Shown here: positions 59,978-64,000 of the stretch, in pieces
How the letters are laid out: the number at the start of each line of letters is the position of its first letter
How positions within the stretch are numbered: position 1 is the first letter of the stretch
NCBI GenBank assembly: GCA_002399085.1
Contig: DHCY01000022.1
Location: 32,492-96,491, forward strand
Length of the DNA: 64,000 nucleotides
Direction of reading: 5' to 3'
From: Anaerolineaceae bacterium UBA4890
GTDB taxonomy: Bacteria; Chloroflexota; Anaerolineae; Anaerolineales; Anaerolineaceae
Position numbers and translations under genes: made by a program
The notes under the pieces: model-generated
Seen by the model: the letters and a program-made list of their open reading frames with translations, nothing else
Database searches by the model: none
Told to the model about the DNA's origin: nothing

Positions 59978-60583
59978 ATGAAAAACACCAGAGAACTCAT
60001 CCTGAAAACCCTGGCTGTGACCAGGCAGGCAACCATCAATAAACTGTCGGATCAGCTCGAGATCAATCCGATCACCATTCGCCACCACCTTCTCATCCTG
60101 GAGAAAGGAAATTTGATCACCTCCAGCGAAAAGCGCCATGGTGTCGGTCGCCCACACCTGGTCTACCAACTGACAAACCAGGGTCAGGAAGTGGTCTCTG
60201 AAAGTTATCTCCAGCTTTCAGACAAGTTGCTTTCAAAAATTGAGCAGCTTTATGGTCCTGATGAACTGATTGCAGTTATGGAGACTGTTGGTAAAGAAGA
60301 GGCACATAAACACAGCCTTACCCTAAATGCAGGTCTGCAGGAACAGATGGAGAGTTTCTGTGATTTGCTTTCAGAACAGGGCTACCAGGTGGAATGGGTG
60401 ATGAAAGATGGGCGGGTTTACATCCGCAATGCCAGTTGTCCTTACTCGCAGCTCAAGCATGCTCATCCTGAGATTTGTGTTTTGGATCGTGCCTTTTTTT
60501 CAACGATTTTGGCTAAAGACCTGCAATTAGAGAGCGAACTCCCCTACGGAGACCCCGCCTGTATCTATTCTTACGAGGTTTAA
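59978..60583 (+). CDS. SufR-like iron-sulfur HTH regulator
   Basis: 201 residues from the ATG at 59978; a TTG at 59966 is also in frame. N-terminal winged helix (ILKTLAVTRQATINKLSDQL, ITIRHHLLILEKGNL). C-terminal cluster-binding region: CPYSQLKHAHPEICVLD and DPACIYSYEV, the SufR/ArsR-type pattern in which three or four Cys hold an Fe-S cluster. One of the usual Cys (four residues before the last Gly-rich Cys) reads YGDPAC instead. It may repress suf genes when clusters are sufficient. It is followed by a SufT-like gene one base later. Confidence 0.82.
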   Translation: MKNTRELILKTLAVTRQATINKLSDQLEINPITIRHHLLILEKGNLITSSEKRHGVGRPHLVYQLTNQGQEVVSESYLQLSDKLLSKIEQLYGPDELIAVMETVGKEEAHKHSLTLNAGLQEQMESFCDLLSEQGYQVEWVMKDGRVYIRNASCPYSQLKHAHPEICVLDRAFFSTILAKDLQLESELPYGDPACIYSYEV

Positions 60584-60584
60584 T

Positions 60585-60929
60585 ATGAGCGAACACCAAC
60601 CAGCAACCTGGGATATCGACCAGACCCACCCGCAATACCACGATGATCTTGTGGTCGGGCTTTCTGGTCTTCAAGACCAGGAAATCGGTTTGTCATTTAT
60701 CGAACTCGGTCTAATCCGGAATATTCAATTAGAAGATGGCAAGGTCAAGGTGACCATGGTGCTCACCACACCTTTTTGCCCCTACGGACCGGAGATGATC
60801 AGCGATACTCAGAAGACAGTTGAGAAAATTATGGAACTGCCAACCACCGTCGAACTGAGCACCGATTTCTGGAGCCCTGCCATGATGGACCCTGAACTCA
60901 ATGATTCGGATTGGGGGCTCTTCCCCTAA
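60585..60929 (+). CDS. MIP18/DUF59 (SufT-like) Fe-S assembly protein
   Basis: 114 residues. DUF59 core: LQDQEIGLSFIELGLIRNIQ, KVTMVLTTPFCPYGPEMISD, QKTVEKIMELPTTVEL. The Cys in TPFCPYG is the conserved one of SufT/PaaD-type proteins that aid Fe-S carrier assembly. Co-transcribed with the SufR-like gene. Its stop converges on the SCP2 gene with 3 bases between. Confidence 0.87.
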   Translation: MSEHQPATWDIDQTHPQYHDDLVVGLSGLQDQEIGLSFIELGLIRNIQLEDGKVKVTMVLTTPFCPYGPEMISDTQKTVEKIMELPTTVELSTDFWSPAMMDPELNDSDWGLFP

Positions 60930-60932
60930 ATT

Positions 60933-61250
60933 TCACTTGAGCAAGTTAAACAATTTCATCGCCAAACCCATATCGCCGATGATTTTAACCTTGCCAGACA
61001 TAAAGGCACCCACCGGGTTAAGTTCTCCGTGCATTAATTTGAGTGCGTCATTGGCACTGGCTTTTACGATCAGTTGTGGTTTTGCCATCTGACCAGGCTC
61101 AACCACCACCTTGCCATCATCCACCGTAACACCCCACTCGCCGCCGCCTTCCCCGGAAATTGAAAATTGGATGGTCGCCTGGATGCCTTTGGCTTTTTCC
61201 AGATCGATCTGATTGGGCATGTTGTTAATCATGTCTGAAAATTTTTCCAC
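60933..61250 (-). CDS. SCP2 sterol-carrier-like protein
   Basis: 105 residues. SCP2 fold: IQATIQFSISGEGGGEWGVT, GQMAKPQLIVKASANDALKL, GELNPVGAFMSGKVKIIGDM. Binds lipids or fatty acyl groups; cytoplasmic, no signal. AGTGGAAAAA lies upstream. Divergent to rubredoxin, 116 bases between starts. Confidence 0.88.
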   Translation of the reverse strand: MEKFSDMINNMPNQIDLEKAKGIQATIQFSISGEGGGEWGVTVDDGKVVVEPGQMAKPQLIVKASANDALKLMHGELNPVGAFMSGKVKIIGDMGLAMKLFNLLK

Positions 61251-61311
61251 TCTTTCACCTCGACTTGATTTTACCTTGTGATTGTGCAGCTCTAAAATAT
61301 TGAAGTTATTG

Positions 61312-61317
61312 TATAAT
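61312..61317 (+). promoter_or_regulatory. -10 element before rubredoxin
   Basis: Perfect TATAAT about 50 bases before the rubredoxin ATG. No convincing -35 at 17 bases upstream. Confidence 0.35.
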
Positions 61318-61366
61318 AATTCAGCAGCAGCCTGTCTCTGTAGAAAACATATAACAAGGAGAAACT

Positions 61367-61525
61367 ATGGACAAATACGAATGCATCGCCTGTGGATACA
61401 TCTATGACCCCGAGCTCGGTGACCCGACTGCAGACATCGCCCCCGGAACCCCATTTGAAGACCTGCCCGACGATTGGGTCTGCCCCGATTGCGGTGTTGG
61501 TAAAGATCAGTTCGAAAAGCTCTAG
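61367..61525 (+). CDS. Rubredoxin
   Basis: 52 residues, normal length. Fe site from YECIACGYIYDP (Cys6, Cys9) and DWVCPDCGVGKDQF (the second CPxCG). GDPTADIAPGTPFEDLPDD is the standard linker. One-electron carrier at mononuclear iron, useful for oxygen or ROS detoxification in anaerobes. ACAAGGAGAAACT gives the SD. Stands alone between two promoters and a terminator. Confidence 0.97.
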   Translation: MDKYECIACGYIYDPELGDPTADIAPGTPFEDLPDDWVCPDCGVGKDQFEKL

Positions 61526-61552
61526 ATCACCCAATACCACTGAATCAAGTAA

Positions 61553-61590
61553 AGAAAAAGGCGCGATTGCACCTTTTTCTTCTTTTTCAA
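61553..61590 (+). terminator. Terminator after rubredoxin
   Basis: GAAAAAGGCGC, loop GATT, GCACCTTTTTC with one C-A mismatch, then TTCTTTTTC. Lies ~30 bases past the rubredoxin stop. Confidence 0.8.
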
Positions 61591-61652
61591 TAACCCAGGA
61601 AAGCGCTCGGATAGGTCTGCCGAATATTCCTCCTTTCATTGTGCAGAATTCT

Positions 61653-61682
61653 TTGTTTATTTTATAAAAAGTGATTTATAAT
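61653..61682 (+). promoter_or_regulatory. Promoter for the UgpC/MalK-type ATPase
   Basis: TTGTTT, 18-base spacer, TATAAT. Start expected ~33 bases before the ATG. A second TATACT lies slightly downstream (61690s). Confidence 0.55.
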
Positions 61683-61721
61683 TAGGTCACTATACTCGTT
61701 CAAGATCGGAGGAATATTTTC

Positions 61722-62849
61722 ATGGCAAGTGTAACCTACAAGAATGTCTGGAAAAAGTTTGGCGACGTAGTCGCCGTGCAAGATCTTAATCTTGCAATCG
61801 AGGACAAAGAGTTCCTGGTGCTGGTCGGTCCTTCCGGCTGCGGTAAGACCACGGCTCTGCGCTGTCTGGCTGGACTCGAAGAAATCACTTCAGGTGAAGT
61901 GCTGATTGGAAACCAGGTCGTCAATGATGTTGCCCCGAAAGACCGCGACATCGCGATGGTCTTCCAAAGTTACGCCCTATACCCCCATATGTCCGTTTAC
62001 GATAACATGGCATTTGGTCTCAAGCTGCGCAAGCTTGACAAAGCCGACATCGACCGCCGTGTGCAGGAATCTGCCCGCACTTTGGGCATCGAAGGTCTGT
62101 TGAAGCGTAAACCCAAGGAACTTTCAGGTGGTCAGCGCCAGCGCGTTGCAGTTGGTCGCGCTATCGTCCGCGAGCCGAAAGTGTTCCTCTTTGACGAACC
62201 CCTTTCCAACCTGGATGCAAAGCTTCGTGTCCAGACCCGTGCTGAACTCTCCAAGTTGCATCAGCGGCTGCAAACCACTTTCATCTATGTCACCCATGAC
62301 CAGACCGAAGCCATGACCATGGCTACGCGCATCGCTGTCATGAACAAGGGCATTTTGCAGCAACTGGATACCCCCCAGGTACTCTACGATCACCCCAACA
62401 ACCTCTTTGTGGCTGGTTTCATCGGCTCCCCCGCCATGAATTTCTTCAATGGCAAAGTCGTTGTTGAGGAGGGCGAAATGTTCGTGGATATGGACACGTT
62501 CCGCGTGAAAGTGCCCCAGCATGATATGGCTCGCTACGATTCCGTGGTTGGCAAAGATATCATCTTTGGCATCCGCCCGGAAGATATCCACAACCCCGAA
62601 TTCGCCCCTCCAGGCATCATCGCTGAACCGGTTGATGTGACTGTGGACGTTACCGAGTTGATGGGTAACGAAATCTTCCTCTACCTGGTTAACGGAACCC
62701 ACAACTTTACCGCCCGGGTCGACCCCCGCACCCAGGTTCATTTCGGTGACAAGATGCAAGTTGCCTTTAATATGGACAACTTCCACATCTTTGACCCCAG
62801 CCTCGACCCGGAGAATCCCCCGGTTGTCGGTGCTGAACCCGCTGCTTAG
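61722..62849 (+). CDS. ugpC: Sugar ABC transporter ATP-binding protein (UgpC/MalK/MsmK type)
   Basis: 375 residues. Walker A GPSGCGKTT, Q-loop FQSYALYPHMSVYDNMAFGL, signature LSGGQRQRVAVGRA, Walker B VFLFDEPLSNLDAKLR and switch His in YVTHDQTEAM. The C-terminal TOBE/OB domain (GSPAMNFFNGKVVVEEG ... FGIRPEDIHNPEF) is typical of CUT1 sugar or glycerol-phosphate importers. No permease or binding-protein gene is adjacent, so it is probably a shared ATPase energising several importers. GGAGGAATATTTTC is the SD. Single gene with its own terminator. Confidence 0.93.
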   Translation: MASVTYKNVWKKFGDVVAVQDLNLAIEDKEFLVLVGPSGCGKTTALRCLAGLEEITSGEVLIGNQVVNDVAPKDRDIAMVFQSYALYPHMSVYDNMAFGLKLRKLDKADIDRRVQESARTLGIEGLLKRKPKELSGGQRQRVAVGRAIVREPKVFLFDEPLSNLDAKLRVQTRAELSKLHQRLQTTFIYVTHDQTEAMTMATRIAVMNKGILQQLDTPQVLYDHPNNLFVAGFIGSPAMNFFNGKVVVEEGEMFVDMDTFRVKVPQHDMARYDSVVGKDIIFGIRPEDIHNPEFAPPGIIAEPVDVTVDVTELMGNEIFLYLVNGTHNFTARVDPRTQVHFGDKMQVAFNMDNFHIFDPSLDPENPPVVGAEPAA

Positions 62850-62864
62850 TTTTTACGATTCCAA

Positions 62865-62895
62865 AAAAAGTGCGCCTTTCGGCGCACTTTTTGTT
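62865..62895 (+). terminator. Bidirectional terminator between ugpC and the DUF1461 gene
   Basis: AAAAAGTGCGCC, loop TTTC, GGCGCACTTTTT (62865-62876 with 62881-62892), then GTTTC. The A-run on the left makes it work for the minus-strand gene as well. Confidence 0.92.
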
Positions 62896-62909
62896 TCATT
62901 TTACTGGCA

Positions 62910-63578
62910 TCAGACTGACACAGACTTGTTTCTTCTGTGTGTCAGCACTACCAGCAGCACTCCTACCAACAGCGCCAGACCAATCACCAGCACAAACGCA
63001 TCCCGCCAAAACTCAAACGGAAAGAGCCGGATCAGCGTAGAAGATTGCGAAAAGGTCCAGGTACCATCCTGGAAGAAAAGCCGGTGAAAATACTCGAACA
63101 GTTTGTCAAAACTGATCGCCAAAATAACCAGCAAGGCTCCCAGGAACCCAATTGTGATCCAGCCGCCGGCATTTAGCGCCTTGCGGATGCTCTCCCATTG
63201 CCGCATGATCACAAACCAGAGCAGAATGGCAATGCTCACTCCACCCAGGACGTACCAAACCGTCGAACTGATGGTGACCACATTCTTAACGTCCACCATG
63301 TGTGAGAGTTCGTCAGGCGTGAACATTTTTTGACCTAATTCGTCCTGCAAATTGCCAAGGTAGCTAATTTCTTCATCGTTAACCAGGTAATTGACTGCAT
63401 AGGCTGACCATTTTGTGCGTTCTTGAGTTGTGAAACCATACGGATCAGCTGGAAAGTTAGTCCGTTTGTATTCCCAGGCAGGGAAAGCCGGGGTCATCAC
63501 TAATCTGACCCCTGCCATCAGCAAAATATAGGGGATGAAAATTGCTAGAATAACTACTAAAATCTTATTGATTTTCAT
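62910..63578 (-). CDS. TIGR01906/DUF1461 family integral membrane protein
   Basis: 222 residues. About four TM helices: ILVVILAIFIPYILLMAGV at the start, then VWYVLGGVSIAILLWFVIM, GGWITIGFLGALLVILAISF and AFVLVIGLALLVGVLLVVLT near the end. Outside loops carry TPDELSHMVDVK, characteristic of this family. Function unknown. Family and topology support a membrane role only. Confidence 0.85.
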   Translation of the reverse strand: MKINKILVVILAIFIPYILLMAGVRLVMTPAFPAWEYKRTNFPADPYGFTTQERTKWSAYAVNYLVNDEEISYLGNLQDELGQKMFTPDELSHMVDVKNVVTISSTVWYVLGGVSIAILLWFVIMRQWESIRKALNAGGWITIGFLGALLVILAISFDKLFEYFHRLFFQDGTWTFSQSSTLIRLFPFEFWRDAFVLVIGLALLVGVLLVVLTHRRNKSVSV

Positions 63579-63755
63579 AGAACGGCCTCATTTTTCCGAT
63601 TAAATAAATCACCCGGTGCTCATTCAGACATCATACAACCATATATTTTTCTGCCTGCTTCAAGTTATTATATAACAATAAGAAGAATAAGTCCCTTAAA
63701 ACAAAGGTAAGACTTGTGATATTGAAATGTTAATTAACAGAAAGCGAAGGTTAAC

Positions 63756-64000
63756 ATGAGTGAAAAGCCCCCACACAATCATTCAACTGAGCCTGAGCCA
63801 GACCCCCACGGCACACACGCAGATCATTCTGCTCACAGTCACCAGCAACATGGTGAGGAGCACTACGGGCATGAGCATAATGCAGAAAGTCAGAAAAACC
63901 ACGAACACAGTCAAATGAATCACGAGCAAATGGATCACAGTCAAATGAATCAAGAGCAAATGGATCACAGTCAAATGAATCAAGAGCAAATGGACCACAG
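63756..64000 (+). CDS. His/Met-rich protein, N-terminus of probable copper-handling protein (truncated)
   Basis: Starts at ATG 63756 (AAGCGAAGG upstream) and runs off the window after 81 codons. It is rich in His, Met, Gln and Glu: NHSTEPEPDPHGTHADHSAH, then a 10-residue repeat like MDHSQMNQEQ. Such stretches bind Cu(I)/Ag(I), and precede the core of CopB-type P-type ATPases or occur in periplasmic copper proteins. No signal peptide is visible. The main domain is outside the window. Confidence 0.72.
   Translation, partial: MSEKPPHNHSTEPEPDPHGTHADHSAHSHQQHGEEHYGHEHNAESQKNHEHSQMNHEQMDHSQMNQEQMDHSQMNQEQMDH
63901..64000 (+). repeat. 30-base tandem repeat coding for MDHSQMNQEQ units
   Basis: Unit TGGATCACAGTCAAATGAAT plus CAAGAGCAAA: copies at 63931-63960 and 63961-63990 are identical, a variant at 63901-63930 differs at a few bases, and the next copy is cut by the window end (63991-64000). 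In frame with the His/Met-rich gene; copies are contiguous with no spacers. Confidence 0.9.

Noticed and set aside
63901..64000. CRISPR-like repeat array
   Set aside because: The 30-base copies are contiguous without spacers and are in frame with a His/Met-rich protein.

Overview
The window looks like a chromosomal stretch of a strictly anaerobic, fermentative or syntrophic bacterium, most plausibly a Chloroflexota member close to Anaerolineae. This is an inference. It rests on dense ferredoxin, tungsten and hydrogenase enzymology, a T-box controlled ileS operon, rubredoxin, and an exported beta-propeller protein carrying the YLPLV motif common after signal peptides of Chloroflexi secreted proteins. 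No 16S rRNA or other definitive marker is present. Genes are tightly packed, with many ATGA start/stop overlaps.

Layout. (1) 1-10050: end of a sensor histidine kinase, an NtrC-like response regulator lacking its DNA-binding domain, a small membrane protein, a 1769-residue TPR protein and a translationally coupled TPR/caspase-fold (C25-like) protease. (2) 10361-20456: an aldehyde:ferredoxin oxidoreductase operon with a HycB/BamC-like ferredoxin, an HdrA-MvhD fusion that appears to be a selenoprotein (in-frame TGA at 13403-13405 with a SECIS-like hairpin), HdrC, MvhD, three FlxCBA-like subunits and a polyferredoxin. (3) 20459-31427, minus strand: metallophosphoesterase, propeller protein, ltaE, rluD, lspA and ileS under a T-box leader, then tRNA-His and hisS. 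(4) 31517-45114: regulatory-type genes (two DRTGG-like proteins, CBS-HATPase, PHP) and a large NAD-linked [NiFe] hydrogenase locus with two NuoE/NuoF pairs, a NuoG-like subunit, small and large hydrogenase subunits, and a maturation protease fused to an FdhD-like domain. (5) 45324-51078: hypABFCDE, followed by a degenerate beta-lactamase-fold lipoprotein. (6) 52291-64000: methyltransferase, PIG-L deacetylase, sufCBD, a LysM coiled-coil protein and a Gly/Ser-rich partner, DUF4332 protein, SufR-like regulator, SufT-like protein, SCP2 protein, rubredoxin, an orphan UgpC/MalK-type ATPase, a DUF1461 membrane protein, and the start of a His/Met-rich probable copper protein.

How it fits together. 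The aldehyde oxidoreductase operon and the hydrogenase locus both look like flavin-based electron-bifurcation machines linking ferredoxin, NADH and a third partner (aldehyde/acid in one case, H2 in the other). Hyp proteins and the protease fusion mature the [NiFe] enzyme, and Suf proteins supply the many Fe-S clusters. The least explained block is the giant TPR protein with its caspase-like protease next to a two-component system. The most distinctive single feature is the probable selenocysteine HdrA.
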